Part shown: positions 26,361 through 35,632 of the stretch, piece after piece
Layout: each line of letters begins with the position of its first letter
Position numbering within the stretch: the stretch's first letter is position 1
Assembly: GCF_900112815.1 (NCBI RefSeq)
Contig: NZ_FOND01000009.1
Span: 124,001-188,000, forward strand
DNA from: Blastococcus tunisiensis
GTDB lineage: Bacteria > Actinomycetota > Actinomycetes > Mycobacteriales > Geodermatophilaceae
Direction: 5' to 3'
Length of the DNA: 64,000 bases
Made by a program: the position numbers and the translations under genes
The notes under the pieces: model-generated
The model's database searches: none
Told to the model about the DNA's origin: nothing
What the model saw: the letters and a program-made list of their open reading frames with translations, nothing else

Positions 26361-26414
26361 ATGTCGATCGTCCGGGTCCTGACCGCACCGACGCACGAGG
26401 AGGCGCGACCGTGA
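26361..26414 (+). CDS. 17-codon small ORF coupled between ctaC and ctaF
   Basis: ATG at 26361 comes one base after the ctaC stop, and its TGA overlaps the ctaF GTG as GTGA. The predicted peptide is MSIVRVLTAPTHEEARP. It contains the ctaF ribosome-binding site (GAGGAGG, 26397-26403). It could serve only to couple ctaF translation to ctaC, encode a tiny oxidase-associated peptide, or be the remnant of ctaD, which lies between these genes in some actinobacteria such as Streptomyces. No homology is claimed. Confidence 0.4.
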   Translation: MSIVRVLTAPTHEEARP

Positions 26415-26815
26415 AGGTCGAGGCGCTCATCTTCAACATCATCGCCTTCTTCTGCGTCGTCGCCGCCGTCGTCTACGGCGTCTGGGCGCGGGAGCCGATC
26501 GGCACGACGGCGCTGGTCCTCTCCGCGGGCCTCACGGGCCTCATCGGCGGGTTCTTCTGGTTCGTCTCCCGGCGCATCGACGCGCGCCCGGAGGACCGCA
26601 AGGACGCCGACATCGCCGACGGCGCCGGTGAGCTCGGGTTCTTCCCGCCGGCCAGCTACTGGCCCTTCGGCCTGGCCCTGTCCGCCGCGCTGATGGGCCT
26701 GGGCCTGGCCTTCTTCTACAGCTGGCTGATCCTCATCGCCGCCGCCGCCCTGATCATCACCATCTCCGGGCTGCTGTTCGAGTTCCACACGGGGCAGAAC
26801 GCCACCCAGAGCTGA
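26411..26815 (+). CDS. ctaF: Cytochrome c oxidase subunit IV, actinobacterial type
   Basis: A 134-residue integral membrane subunit of the actinobacterial aa3 oxidase. Four hydrophobic helices are visible (FNIIAFFCVVAAVVYGVWA, TALVLSAGLTGLIGGFFWFV, ASYWPFGLALSAALMGLGLAF and SWLILIAAAALIITISGLLFEF). The loop GAGELGFFPPASYWPF is characteristic. The GTG start has GAGGAGG 7 nt upstream. It is co-transcribed with ctaC and followed by a strong terminator. Confidence 0.94.
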   Translation: MKVEALIFNIIAFFCVVAAVVYGVWAREPIGTTALVLSAGLTGLIGGFFWFVSRRIDARPEDRKDADIADGAGELGFFPPASYWPFGLALSAALMGLGLAFFYSWLILIAAAALIITISGLLFEFHTGQNATQS

Positions 26816-26830
26816 ACCACCGCGCCTCTC

Positions 26831-26868
26831 CCGAGGGCCCCACCCGCCGCCGCGGGTGGGGCCCTCGG
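26831..26868. terminator. Strong hairpin terminator after ctaF
   Basis: A perfect 17-bp stem (left arm CCGAGGGCCCCACCCGC) with a CGCC loop starts 15 bp after the ctaF stop. Confidence 0.85.
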
Positions 26869-26915
26869 TCGTGCTGGGGGCTCGTCGGAGCTCACCGGCG
26901 CGGCTGGGCGGGCGG

Positions 26916-26967
26916 CCGTTCCCGGCGCAGGTGACCGTCGCCCGTTCCCGGCGCAGGTCACCGTGGC
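26916..26967. repeat. Two tandem copies of a 26-bp unit
   Basis: CCGTTCCCGGCGCAGGT is repeated at an offset of 26 bp, with two mismatches across the unit. It lies directly downstream of the frameshifted gene on the minus strand. Confidence 0.7.
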
Positions 26968-26971
26968 CGCC

Positions 26972-27396
26972 TCAGTGGACCCGGGGCGGCCCCAGGTCCC
27001 GCACGCGGGCCAGGTCGACCGGTGTGCCGTCGCCGGCCCCGGTGTCGTGGACCTCCAGCTCGTGCAGCCGGCCCTCCGTCAGGTGCAGCACGACGTCGAG
27101 GGTGAACCGTCCGCTCCACGGCCCGAGGAGCTGACCGCGAGATGGTCGGTCGTCCCGGTCGCGGACAGCCGGCGGACCGTCGCCACGGGCAGCGGGGCCC
27201 CCGACGTCGACAGCTGGACCGACGAGCAGCCGCACGTGCACGCGCCCACGACGGCCGCGTCGGCGACCTGGCCGCTCGGTTCCGGGCCCACCGCGGCGGC
27301 CAGCCAGGACAGCACCGCGACCTCGGCGGGGGAGGGCGGTCGAGGGCGGTGCAGGGCGCGGAACACCGCTGTCCCCGCCGGGAGCTCGGTCGGCAT
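26972..27396 (-). pseudogene. Frameshifted hypothetical gene with a CxCxC motif
   Basis: The first 90 or so codons (starting MPTELPAGTAVFRALHRPRPPSPAEVAVLSW) run in one frame and include VVGACTCGCSSVQLS. The remainder (LLGPWSGRFTLDVVLHLTEGRLHELEVHDTG onward) continues in the next frame. The join falls at about 27127-27132, and one missing base would restore a 141-residue product. Both halves have normal codon bias, so the change is recent, a sequencing error, or real frameshifting. I do not recognise the family; the Cys cluster could bind metal. Confidence 0.65.
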
Positions 27397-27480
27397 GAGG
27401 GAAGTCTGGCCCGTCGGTGGGGCGGGGGGCAGCCCGGTTCCCGGCGGGGAGGGTCCCGGGGCGAAAGGGGCCGACATGCA

Positions 27481-27513
27481 GCAGGGCCCCGGTGGCGTCC
27501 ACCGGGGCCCTGC
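27481..27513. terminator. Terminator downstream of the ctaE-qcrCAB operon
   Basis: A perfect 15-bp stem (GCAGGGCCCCGGTGG) with a CGT loop lies 13 bp after the qcrB stop. Confidence 0.85.
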
Positions 27514-27526
27514 TGGTCGAGCGGTA

Positions 27527-29206
27527 TCAGTCGCGCGGTTCCTGCGGGCGTCCACCGTCCGAGGGGCGGCCACCGTCGGCCGGGCGGCCGGAGGACGTCA
27601 GCTCACGGTCCTCACCGGCGGCCAGGCCGCGGCCCTCCCGCCGCTGCTCGAGCTCCACCTGCGCGGGCTCCTCGATCGGGGAGAAGAAGCCCCGGATCGC
27701 CCGGCGGGCACCACCCACCTGGTTCATCCGCTTCGGCACGGGTGCGCCGCCGTAGGCGAGCTGGCCGTGGCCGTGCTCGTCCACCGGGCCCAGGGGCTGG
27801 TGGACCTCGATGAACTCGCCGCTGGGCAGCCGCCGGATCACACCGGTCTCGATGCCGTGCTCCAGCACCTCGCGGTCGTGCTGCTGCAGACCGAGGCAGA
27901 TCCGGTAGGTCACCATGTAGGCGATCGCCGGCAGGATGATCACCCCGATCCGGCCCACCCACGTCATCGCGTTCAGACTGATGTCGAACTTGTCGGCGAT
28001 GAGGTCGTTCCCGCCGGCCACCATCAGCCAGAGGTAGAACGTCAGCGCCATCGCACCCAGCGACGTGCGCACGGGGACGTCGCGGGGACGCTGCAACAGG
28101 TGGTGCGGTGCGGTGTCCCCGGTCATCTTGCGCTCGATCACCGGGTACAGGGCCAGCAGGGTGAACATCAGGCCGGCGATGACGACCGTCGGCCAGAAGA
28201 GCGCCGGGATGTTGTAGTCGCCGGGCAGCTCGATGTCCCACGGCGGGAAGATGCGCGTGGAGCCGTCGAGGAACCCGATGTACCAGTCCGGCTGCGATCC
28301 GGCGGACACCTGCGCGGGGTTGTAGGGGCCCCACAGCCACACCGGGTTGATCTGCACGAGACCACCGAGCGCGGCGCAGACGCCGAACACGATGAACACC
28401 AGGCCGGTGGCCTTCGCCGCGAAGGTCGGGAAGAGGCGGTTGCCCACCACGTTGTGCTCGGTCCGCCCGGCACCCGGGAACTGGGTGTGCTTCTGCTTGA
28501 CCAGGATGATCAGGTGCAGCGCGATGAGCGCGAGCAGGATCGCCGGGATGATCAGCACGTGGGCGATGTAGAAGCGCCCGATGATCTCCGTGCCGACGTA
28601 GTCACCGTTGAACACCGCGAAGTGCGCCCACGTGCCGATGACCGGGACGGACAGCAGGATCGCGCTGATGATCCGGAGCCCCGTGCCCGACAGCAGGTCG
28701 TCGGGGAGGGAGTAGCCGGTGACGCCCATGAGCAGGGCGAGGACCAGCATGACGACGCCGATCAGCCAGTTCGTCTCCCGCGGCCGGCGGAAGGCGCCGG
28801 TGAAGAAGATGCGCAGCAGGTGGACCACGATCGACGCCACGAACAGCAGCGCCGCCCAGTGGTGCAGCTGCCGCATGAAGAGGCCGCCGCGGACGTCGAA
28901 GGACAGCTGCAGGGTCGAGTCGTAGGCCGCCGACATCTCCACACCGCGCAGCGGGGCGTAGGAGCCTTCGTAGACGACCTCCTGCATGGAGGCGTCGAAG
29001 AAGAACGTCAGGTAGGTGCCCGACAGCAGCAGGATCAGGAAGGAGTAGAGCGCGATCTCCCCGAGCAGGAAGGACCAGTGGTCGGGGTAGACCTTGTTCA
29101 GGGTCCGGCGCAGCCACGGCGCGACGGTCAGCTGCTCGTCGACGGCGTGACCCGCCTTGCCGAGCCTCGTCGTGGGGGCACCCGGTGCAGTGGCGGTGCG
29201 GGCCAT
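27527..29206 (-). CDS. qcrB: Cytochrome bc1 complex (bcc) cytochrome b subunit
   Basis: A 559-residue quinol-oxidising subunit with two b haems. The N-terminal half has [23 protein letters not shown] (haem His residues) and [20 protein letters not shown]. The quinol-site motif is PDWY (QPDWYIGFL), the actinobacterial form of PEWY. Eight or more transmembrane helices are visible, then a hydrophilic C-terminal tail of about 140 residues that is long compared with mitochondrial cytochrome b but usual in actinobacteria. The ATG shares one base with the qcrA stop (TGATG). Confidence 0.96.
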   Translation of the reverse strand: MARTATAPGAPTTRLGKAGHAVDEQLTVAPWLRRTLNKVYPDHWSFLLGEIALYSFLILLLSGTYLTFFFDASMQEVVYEGSYAPLRGVEMSAAYDSTLQLSFDVRGGLFMRQLHHWAALLFVASIVVHLLRIFFTGAFRRPRETNWLIGVVMLVLALLMGVTGYSLPDDLLSGTGLRIISAILLSVPVIGTWAHFAVFNGDYVGTEIIGRFYIAHVLIIPAILLALIALHLIILVKQKHTQFPGAGRTEHNVVGNRLFPTFAAKATGLVFIVFGVCAALGGLVQINPVWLWGPYNPAQVSAGSQPDWYIGFLDGSTRIFPPWDIELPGDYNIPALFWPTVVIAGLMFTLLALYPVIERKMTGDTAPHHLLQRPRDVPVRTSLGAMALTFYLWLMVAGGNDLIADKFDISLNAMTWVGRIGVIILPAIAYMVTYRICLGLQQHDREVLEHGIETGVIRRLPSGEFIEVHQPLGPVDEHGHGQLAYGGAPVPKRMNQVGGARRAIRGFFSPIEEPAQVELEQRREGRGLAAGEDRELTSSGRPADGGRPSDGGRPQEPRD

Positions 29207-30318
29207 CAGATGCGCTCCCGGTTCCAGTACGTGGGTCCTACGGCCTCGATGTAGTCGCTGCGGGCGACGAAGAACCCTTCGTCGTCGACACCGATGGGCA
29301 GCTGCGGGAGCGCACGCGTGGCCGGCCCGAACACCGGCTTGGCCCCCTGCGTCACGTCGAACTGCGACTGGTGGCACGGGCAGAGGATCCGGCTCGTCTC
29401 CTGCTCGTACAGCGACACCGGGCAGCCGGCGTGGGTACAGATCTTCGAGTACGCGACGTAGTCGCCGAAGGAGAAGTCCGCCTGGCCCTCGCGCGGCTCG
29501 TTCTCCAGGACCTGCTCGGGACGCAGCCGGATGAGCATGGTCGCCGCGTCGGCCTCCCGGTTCCCGCCGGGGACGGCCGGGAAGACGGTCTCGAGCGAGC
29601 CGGGCTCCTGGTCGCCGGGGCGGATCGGGCTGCCGTCGTCCCGGAGCAGGCGGACGCCCTCGGCCCAGCTGGTGGTGCCGAGCGGGTTGCCCTTGTTCGG
29701 GTTCTTGATCAGGCCGCCGAGCGGCATGATCAGCATCAGGCCCACGCCGCCGCCCATGAGCGCGAGGGAGCGGGTGATCAGCTTGCGGCGGGCGAGCCCG
29801 CTGTTGTGCCAACCACCCACCAGCGTCGCGCCGGCGGTGACGCGGTCGAAGTGCGAGCCGTCGTGCTTGTCCTGCACCGCGGTCTCGTGCGGCAGCAGCT
29901 TCTTCGTGAAGAGCACCAGGCCGAGACCGACGCACAGCAGCGACAGGCCCATGAACAGACCCAGGAGCGGCGTGAAGAGGGCGCTCCAGCCGCCTTCGGT
30001 GATGTCCCACTGCCAGTCGGGGAGGAACCAGCCCGAGCCGACGTAGACCACGACGAAGAGGAAGGCGAAGAGCCCGGCCAGCGCGAAGACCGTGCCCACC
30101 TGGCGGACGGCGCGCCGCTCCAGGTTCGACCCCGGCTCCGGGCCCGGGTCGACGTGCATGATCTCCACGCCGTCGTAGCGCGCACCGAGGCGGTCGAGGT
30201 CCTGGCGGCTCATGGCCGCCAGCTGCTCGGGGGTGTAGTCGTCGTCCGGCCCGCCGTACAGCGTGTCGGGGACGTCGGCGCCACCGGTGGAACCGGGGCG
30301 GGTGTCGCGGGTCGTCAC
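29206..30318 (-). CDS. qcrA: Cytochrome bc1 complex Rieske iron-sulfur subunit
   Basis: A 370-residue Rieske protein carrying a 2Fe-2S cluster. The cluster motifs CTHAGC and CPCHQS are complete, including the disulfide cysteines. Unlike the mitochondrial type it has three transmembrane helices ([41 protein letters not shown] and [20 protein letters not shown]), the actinobacterial arrangement. The GTG start overlaps the qcrC stop as GTGA. Confidence 0.96.
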   Translation of the reverse strand: MTTRDTRPGSTGGADVPDTLYGGPDDDYTPEQLAAMSRQDLDRLGARYDGVEIMHVDPGPEPGSNLERRAVRQVGTVFALAGLFAFLFVVVYVGSGWFLPDWQWDITEGGWSALFTPLLGLFMGLSLLCVGLGLVLFTKKLLPHETAVQDKHDGSHFDRVTAGATLVGGWHNSGLARRKLITRSLALMGGGVGLMLIMPLGGLIKNPNKGNPLGTTSWAEGVRLLRDDGSPIRPGDQEPGSLETVFPAVPGGNREADAATMLIRLRPEQVLENEPREGQADFSFGDYVAYSKICTHAGCPVSLYEQETSRILCPCHQSQFDVTQGAKPVFGPATRALPQLPIGVDDEGFFVARSDYIEAVGPTYWNRERI

Positions 30319-31166
30319 GCCTTGCTCCCCATCCAGAAGATCCCGAACATCAGGATGCCCACGCCGACGACCCAGATGACCAGGCCCTCGGCGACCGGGC
30401 CCGCGCGGCCGATCCCGGCACCGCCCGGGTCGGCCTGGGCACCGATCGTCTGGACGTAGTTGACGATCGCCCGCTTCTCCTCGGGGGTCAGCTGGTTGTC
30501 ACCGAAGACGGGCATGTTCTCCGGCCCGGTCAGCATCGCGGTGTAGATCTCCAGGTCGTTGGAGTCCTGGAGGCTCGGCGCCGCCTTGCCGGAGGACAGC
30601 GCACCCCCCTGGCCCACGAAGTTGTGGCAGGACGCGCAGTTGAGCCGGAAGAGTTCCCCGCCCTCGGCGAGGTCGCCGTCGCGCAGGTCCCCCGACGGGA
30701 GGGTGGGCCCGCCGCCGTTGGACTGGACGTAGGCCATCAGCTGGTCGATCTCCTCGTCGGAGAAGACGGCCGGCTTGTGGGGCGCGTCGGCCTCCTGGCG
30801 GACCAGCGGCATGCGGCCGGTGTGCACCTGGAAGTACACCGAGGCCTCGCCGACGCCGATGAGCGACGGCCCGCGGTTGGGCACGCCCTCGAGGTTCTCG
30901 CCGTGGCAGGTGATGCAGCTGCGCTGGTAGAGCTCCCGGCCGGCCGCCTCGGCGGCGGACTCCGTGCTGTCGTCGGCGGCCTGGGCCGGCGCGAAGACGG
31001 AGTACATCGCACCGGTGAGCACCAGGGCGGTCAGCAGGCCGGCGACGTTGGCCAGCCGGCGACGGTGCTTGGAGCGCCGCCGGGCGCGGGCCCGCCGGGC
31101 CGGGTTGCCGTCGACTGGCCCGGCGCCGTCGTGCACGGCCTCGGACTGCGGGTTCTGAGAGGACAC
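30315..31166 (-). CDS. qcrC: Cytochrome bc1 complex dihaem cytochrome c subunit
   Basis: A 283-residue dihaem cytochrome cc that replaces both cytochrome c1 and soluble cytochrome c in actinobacterial bcc-aa3 supercomplexes. The two haem sites are CITCH (84-88) and CASCH (177-181). An N-terminal helix (about 41-60) and a C-terminal helix (about 257-278) anchor it. A very basic cytoplasmic N-terminus precedes the first helix. The GTG start is 7 bp after the ctaE stop, with AGGAAG upstream. Confidence 0.96.
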   Translation of the reverse strand: MSSQNPQSEAVHDGAGPVDGNPARRARARRRSKHRRRLANVAGLLTALVLTGAMYSVFAPAQAADDSTESAAEAAGRELYQRSCITCHGENLEGVPNRGPSLIGVGEASVYFQVHTGRMPLVRQEADAPHKPAVFSDEEIDQLMAYVQSNGGGPTLPSGDLRDGDLAEGGELFRLNCASCHNFVGQGGALSSGKAAPSLQDSNDLEIYTAMLTGPENMPVFGDNQLTPEEKRAIVNYVQTIGAQADPGGAGIGRAGPVAEGLVIWVVGVGILMFGIFWMGSKA

Positions 31167-31173
31167 CGGCTTC

Positions 31174-31797
31174 CTAACGGATGAAGTAGATCGTGGCGAA
31201 CAGCCCGATCCAGACGACGTCGACGAAGTGCCAGTAGTACGAGACCACGATGGCCGAGGTCGCCTGGGCGGGGGTGAAGCGGCCCATGGTGGAGCGGATG
31301 AGCACGAAGATGAACGCGACCAGTCCGCCGATCACGTGGAGCCCGTGGAAGCCGGTGGTCAGGTAGAAGACCGAGCCGTACGTGGACGAGGAGATCGTCG
31401 TGCCCTCGTGGACGAGCTCGTAGTACTCGTACGCCTGGCCCAGGACGAAGATCAGGCCCAGCGCGAAGGTGATCGTGAACCACCTGCGCAAGCCGTAGAC
31501 ATTGCCTTCTTCCGCGGCGAACACCCCGAACTGGCAGGTGACCGACGAGCTGACCAGGATCAGCGTGATCACGAGCGCGTACGGGACGTTCAGCTCGGTC
31601 GGTTCCGGTGGCCACCCCTCGGTGGACCGGGCTCGCGCGGTGAAGTACATGGCGAACAGGCCGGCGAAGAACATCAGCTCGCTGGAGAGCCAGATGATCG
31701 TGCCGACGCTGACCATGTTCGGTCGGGTCAGGGAGTGCACCCGCGATGGGTCGAAGGTGCTGCTCGCGACGGGGGCCGTTGTCACGAGGCTCATCAT
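31174..31797 (-). CDS. ctaE: Cytochrome c oxidase subunit III
   Basis: A 207-residue oxidase subunit with five hydrophobic helices. Landmarks are [53 protein letters not shown] and [18 protein letters not shown]. First gene of the ctaE-qcrC-qcrA-qcrB operon, tying oxidase to the bcc complex as in other actinobacteria. Two adjacent ATGs (31797, 31794) are both possible. No leaderless-type box or clear ribosome-binding site is evident. Confidence 0.95.
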   Translation of the reverse strand: MMSLVTTAPVASSTFDPSRVHSLTRPNMVSVGTIIWLSSELMFFAGLFAMYFTARARSTEGWPPEPTELNVPYALVITLILVSSSVTCQFGVFAAEEGNVYGLRRWFTITFALGLIFVLGQAYEYYELVHEGTTISSSTYGSVFYLTTGFHGLHVIGGLVAFIFVLIRSTMGRFTPAQATSAIVVSYYWHFVDVVWIGLFATIYFIR

Positions 31798-31905
31798 GGC
31801 ATCGCCGGGGGGTCGTCACGACCGCGGGTGCGGTGGGCGTGGCGCCGAAGTGATCAGGTCTTTACCGTTTCCCCGGCCTGCCCGGGAAATGCCCTGGTCT
31901 GCCGC

Positions 31906-31911
31906 TAGGCT
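31906..31911 (+). promoter_or_regulatory. Predicted -10 box (TAGGCT) of the receiver-like gene
   Basis: TAGGCT ends 7 nt before the GTG at 31919. It lies in the 121-bp region divergent from ctaE. Confidence 0.55.
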
Positions 31912-31918
31912 CGGCGGG

Positions 31919-32359
31919 GTGAGCTCCGCCACCGACGTCACCGACACCACCTCGATGCCGGCCACCGTGGTCGTCTACAGCCACCGGCCCGAGGTCCGCG
32001 CCGCCGTCCGGACGGCGGTGGGCCGTCGTCCCGCGGCCGACGTCGGCCCCGTGACCTGGCTCGAGTGCGAGACCGGCGACGACGTCGTCGCCACCGTGGA
32101 CGCCGGTGGCGTGGACCTCTGCATCCTCGACGGCGAGGCGCAGCCGACGGGCGGTCTGGCGGTGAGCCGACAGCTGGACCAGGAGGTCGTGGACCGGCCC
32201 GCGGTGTGCGTGCTCATCGCCCGGCAGCCGGACCGCTGGCTGGCGCACTGGTCCCGCGCGGAGGGGACGCTCCCGCTGCCGATCGACCCGCTGACCGCCC
32301 CCGGCGTGGTCGCGGACCTGCTGCGTGCCCGTGCGCAGCGCCCCGCCGTCCGCCGGTGA
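31919..32359 (+). CDS. Receiver-domain-like hypothetical protein
   Basis: A 146-residue cytosolic protein whose pattern [20 protein letters not shown]...[21 protein letters not shown]...[30 protein letters not shown] resembles a response-regulator receiver fold. The strand-3 Asp appears as ILDGE. The acidic cluster after strand 1 and the usual Lys are not clear, so it may be a non-phosphorylated pseudo-receiver. No output domain. ATG 31955 is an alternative start. It is 7 bp from trpD and probably in one transcript with it. Confidence 0.7.
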   Translation: MSSATDVTDTTSMPATVVVYSHRPEVRAAVRTAVGRRPAADVGPVTWLECETGDDVVATVDAGGVDLCILDGEAQPTGGLAVSRQLDQEVVDRPAVCVLIARQPDRWLAHWSRAEGTLPLPIDPLTAPGVVADLLRARAQRPAVRR

Positions 32360-32366
32360 GCCGCCC

Positions 32367-33422
32367 GTGAGCGCCCCCTCGGTAGACGCACCGACCTGGC
32401 CGCAGCTGTACAGCCGTCTGCTCGCCGGGAAGGACCTGTCCTCGGCCGACACCGCCTGGGCCATGCGCGAGGTGATGACGGGGGAGGCCACGCCCGTCCA
32501 GGTCGCGGCCTTCGCCGTCGCGCTCCGGGCCAAGGGGGAGTCGGCGGCAGAGGTGGCGGGCCTCGCCTCGGAGATGATCGCCCAGGCGACGCCGGTGCAG
32601 CTCTCCCGTGACTGCGTCGACATCGTGGGCACCGGAGGCGACGGCGCGCACACCGTGAACATCTCGACGATGGCCGCGGTCGTCGCGGCGGCCGCCGGCG
32701 CGCCGGTCGCCAAGCACGGTGGCCGCGCGGCGTCGTCGTCCTCGGGTTCCGCCGACGTGCTCGAGGCCCTCGGGGTGGTCATCGACCTGCCCGCGGAGGG
32801 CGTGGCCCGGTGCGTCGACGAGGCCGGCATCGGTTTCTTCTTCGCCCCGGTGTTCCACCCCGGCATGCGGCACGCCGGCCCGGCCCGGCGGGAGATGGGC
32901 ATCGCCACCGTCTTCAACTTCCTCGGTCCGCTGACGAACCCCGCCCGGCCGGTGGCCGCCGCGATCGGCTGCGCGGACGCCCGGATGGCCCCGGTGATGG
33001 CCGACGTGCTCGCCGCCCGCGGGGGGCGAGCGCTGGTGTTCCGCGGCGACGACGGTCTGGACGAGCTGACCACGGCGACCACCTCGTCGGTCTGGGTGGT
33101 GCGCGACGGGGACGTCGAGCCCGACCGGCTGGACCCGGCGGCCCTGGGCATCCCGGCGTCCGGCCCGGATGCGCTGCGGGGTGGTTCGGCGGAGTTCAAC
33201 GCGGATGTCTTCCGTCGCGTGCTCGACGGCGAGCGGGGGCCGGTCCGCGACGCGGTCGTGCTGAACGCCGCCGCCGCCCTGGCGGCCTTCGACGAGCGGT
33301 CCGCCCGGCTGCACGACGCGGTCGGGGCGGGCATGGAGCGGGCCGCCGCGGCCATCGACGACGGCCGTGCGACGACGCTCCTCGACCGCTGGGTGACCGT
33401 CAGCCAGTCCTCCCGCGCCTAG
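32367..33422 (+). CDS. trpD: Anthranilate phosphoribosyltransferase
   Basis: A 351-residue enzyme joining PRPP to anthranilate in tryptophan synthesis. The PRPP-binding stretch [15 protein letters not shown] is intact, followed by [21 protein letters not shown] (substrate and Mg sites) and [19 protein letters not shown]. Isolated from other trp genes, as in mycobacteria, where trpD also follows ctaE. GTG 32367 is taken as the start because it gives the normal N-terminus. The stop codon TAG lies within a palindromic repeat element. Confidence 0.95.
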   Translation: MSAPSVDAPTWPQLYSRLLAGKDLSSADTAWAMREVMTGEATPVQVAAFAVALRAKGESAAEVAGLASEMIAQATPVQLSRDCVDIVGTGGDGAHTVNISTMAAVVAAAAGAPVAKHGGRAASSSSGSADVLEALGVVIDLPAEGVARCVDEAGIGFFFAPVFHPGMRHAGPARREMGIATVFNFLGPLTNPARPVAAAIGCADARMAPVMADVLAARGGRALVFRGDDGLDELTTATTSSVWVVRDGDVEPDRLDPAALGIPASGPDALRGGSAEFNADVFRRVLDGERGPVRDAVVLNAAAALAAFDERSARLHDAVGAGMERAAAAIDDGRATTLLDRWVTVSQSSRA

Positions 33423-33478
33423 GCCCCGTCCAGAGGCTCGTCCCGAGCGTGCGAGGGATGAGGGGGACGGGGTCCTTG
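33421..33478. repeat. Palindromic intergenic element, copy E (overlaps trpD stop)
   Basis: Arms AGGCCCCGTCC and GGACGGGGTCCT. The reverse complement differs from copy C (46922) at about five positions in 55. It begins within the trpD stop codon and ends 1 bp before the stop of the convergent RAM-domain gene, filling the whole gap. Confidence 0.85.
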
Positions 33479-33479
33479 T

Positions 33480-33767
33480 TCAGTCGGCGGAGTCGAAGCC
33501 GATCGAGAAGGCGGCGTCGAGGTCGTGTCGCGAGTAGGCCCGGAAGGCGATGTGCGTCTCGGTCTCGAGCACGCCGGGCACCTTGTTGATCCGCCCGGCG
33601 ATCACCTCGGCGATGTGCTCGAACTCGCGGACCCGGACGATGGCGATCAGGTCGACCTCGCCGGCGGTCGAGTAGACCTCGCTGACCCCTTCGAGGTCGG
33701 CGATGGCGGCCGCGACCTCGGGGATCGCGTCGGTGGCGGCGTCGATCATCACGATGGCGGTGATCAC
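33480..33767 (-). CDS. Lrp/AsnC C-terminal (RAM) domain protein, stand-alone
   Basis: A 95-residue protein consisting only of the ligand-binding RAM/SAM domain of Lrp-type regulators (VITAIVMIDAATDAIPEVAAAI...GVSEVYSTAGEVDLIAIVRVREFEHIAEVI...GVLETETHIAFRAYS). There is no DNA-binding helix-turn-helix. Such stand-alone proteins bind amino acids or modulate full-length Lrp proteins by hetero-oligomerisation. The GTG overlaps the upstream nuclease stop as GTGA and also has TAGGCT 7 nt upstream, inside the nuclease gene. Confidence 0.9.
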   Translation of the reverse strand: MITAIVMIDAATDAIPEVAAAIADLEGVSEVYSTAGEVDLIAIVRVREFEHIAEVIAGRINKVPGVLETETHIAFRAYSRHDLDAAFSIGFDSAD

Positions 33768-35626
33768 GCCGGGGAGCCTAGCCCTGAGCGGACCCGGCCG
33801 CCCGCACCTGCGGTGACGCGCTCCGGGCGGGCGCGGGTGCCGAGCGACCGGTCGTCGGCGAACGGGTCCCGTCGGGTGTGTCCCGTCTCCACCCGCGCGA
33901 GGAAGGAGCTGAACCCGCCGGTTCCCGGTGCCGCACAGGCCAGGGTGCCGGTGAGCTCCACCAGACGGGTGCCCGGCTTCTCCATCCAGCGCAGGATCAG
34001 CTCCGTCTCGTCGACGGTGGCCGCCAGCTCGCCCTCGGGACCCGCGAGCGTCTCGGCGGTGGCCAGCAGCCCCGGCAGCGTGGCGCGCACCGAGGTGCCC
34101 CGCGGTGCCCCGCCCGCGGCGACCAGGCGGCCGCGGCGGACGACGGACAGCTGCCAGCCGCCCGAGCCGTCGGCCCGGGCCAGCACCAGCTCCGGGACGG
34201 CTGCGAGGGATTCCAGTCGCTGCCGGCGGCGCACGGCCCGGACGAGGACGGCCACCCGGTCCCGGAGGAGCGCGGCGTCCTCGTAGCGCTCCTCGGCGGC
34301 CAGCCGGTCGACCCGCGCGAGCAGTGGCGCGACGAGATCGCGCGGGTCGTGGTGGACGGCCGCCCGGAACACCGCCGCGATGGGCGCGTAGGCCTCCACC
34401 GACTGGGCGCCGGTGCACGGGCCGCCGCAGCGGCCCATGTCGAACAGGGCGCAGGCCGCGCTGGGGATCCGCGGCGAGATCCGCGTCGTGCACTGCCGCA
34501 GCGGCAGCGCCTCGTGCACCGCGGCGACGGCGGCGTCGGCGGCCCGCCGGTCGGGGAAGGGACCGAGGAAGGCCCCGGCGCCGGGTCGCACCCGGCGGAC
34601 CACCGACAGCCGGGGGAACGGCTCCTCGGTCAGCCGGATCCACAGGGCGCGCTCGGGGAACCGGGACCGGCGGTTGTAGCGGGGCTTGAGCTCGGCGATC
34701 AGCCGCAGCTCCCGGACGGCCGCCTCGAGGTCGTGCGCGCAGGGGATCGCGTCCACCCGCTGGGACAGCGCCACCATCTCGGTGATCCGGCTGCGCTGCT
34801 CGCCGGAGGAGAAGTAGCTGCGCACCCGGCTGCGGAGGTCGTTCGAGGTCCCGACGTAGAGGGGCTCGTCGCGCGGACCGCGGAAGAGGTAGACGCCCGG
34901 TCCCCGCGGCACGCCGTCAGCCAGGTGCCGCTTGCGCAGCCGTTCCGGGTCGACCTGGCGGGTGAGCCCGGTCAGCTCCTCCAGCGAGGTGATCCCGAGC
35001 GGCCCCAGCCGTTCGAAGAGGCCGTGCAGCACGTCGACCGTGGCGCGGGCGTCGTCCAGCGCACGGTGGGTGGGGGAGGTGGTGGCGGAGAAGTAGGGCG
35101 CCAGCGTGGCCAGCTTGCAGTTGGGTACCTCGTCGCGGGACAGCAGCCGGCGGGCCAGCACCGCGGTGTCCACCGACGCGGTGGCCGGCCACGGGATGCC
35201 GGTCTCCGCGCAGGCTGCCTTGAGGAAGCCGAGGTCGAACGGCGCGTTGTGGGCGACCAGGACGGCGCCGCGGGCGAACTCCAGGAAGGCGGGGAGCACC
35301 GTCCCGATGCGCGGTGCGGCGGCGACCATCGTCGAGGTGATCCCGGTCAGGACGCTGATGTAGGGCGGGATCTCCCGCCCCGGGTCGACCAGCGTCTGGA
35401 ACTCGCCGAGCACGACCCCGCCGCGGACCTTCACCGCGCCGATCTCGGTGATCGCGCTGTCCTTCGGGGACCCGCCCGTGGTCTCGAGGTCCACCACGAC
35501 GAACGTGACGTCGGCCAGGGGCGTGCCGAGCTCCTCGATCGTGACCTGCTCGTACCGCAGGCGATCCGGCCGCGGGGCCTCTTGCCGCCGGGGGACGTCA
35601 CGGGGGAGCGCGGGGGAGGTGGGCAC
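33764..35626 (-). CDS. DEDDh exonuclease fused to a UvrC-like GIY-YIG nuclease
   Basis: A 620-residue fusion. The N-terminal DnaQ-type 3'-5' exonuclease (about 38-200) shows VVVDLETTG, HNAPFDLGFL and HRALDDARATVD, covering all four DEDD acids. A GIY-YIG endonuclease domain follows (GPGVYLFRGPRDEPLYVGTSNDLRSRVRSYF). A UVR-like helical hairpin comes later (about LLARVDRLAAEERYEDAALLRDRV), then a C-terminal region related to UvrC but without its RNase H and HhH parts. A DNA-repair role is inferred. The GTG at 35626 lies 6 nt from TACCGT. Confidence 0.9.
   Translation of the reverse strand: MPTSPALPRDVPRRQEAPRPDRLRYEQVTIEELGTPLADVTFVVVDLETTGGSPKDSAITEIGAVKVRGGVVLGEFQTLVDPGREIPPYISVLTGITSTMVAAAPRIGTVLPAFLEFARGAVLVAHNAPFDLGFLKAACAETGIPWPATASVDTAVLARRLLSRDEVPNCKLATLAPYFSATTSPTHRALDDARATVDVLHGLFERLGPLGITSLEELTGLTRQVDPERLRKRHLADGVPRGPGVYLFRGPRDEPLYVGTSNDLRSRVRSYFSSGEQRSRITEMVALSQRVDAIPCAHDLEAAVRELRLIAELKPRYNRRSRFPERALWIRLTEEPFPRLSVVRRVRPGAGAFLGPFPDRRAADAAVAAVHEALPLRQCTTRISPRIPSAACALFDMGRCGGPCTGAQSVEAYAPIAAVFRAAVHHDPRDLVAPLLARVDRLAAEERYEDAALLRDRVAVLVRAVRRRQRLESLAAVPELVLARADGSGGWQLSVVRRGRLVAAGGAPRGTSVRATLPGLLATAETLAGPEGELAATVDETELILRWMEKPGTRLVELTGTLACAAPGTGGFSSFLARVETGHTRRDPFADDRSLGTRARPERVTAGAGGRVRSGLGSPA
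33775..33780 (-). promoter_or_regulatory. Predicted internal -10 box (TAGGCT) for the RAM-domain gene
   Basis: TAGGCT on the minus strand ends 7 nt before the GTG at 33767 and lies within the last codons of the DEDDh nuclease gene. Confidence 0.45.
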
Positions 35627-35632
35627 GACCGG

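Noticed and set aside
26972-27502. Single intact gene in the frame 26972-27502
   Set aside because: Only its C-terminal third looks like protein; the N-terminal coding signal is in the next frame, so a frameshifted gene explains it better.
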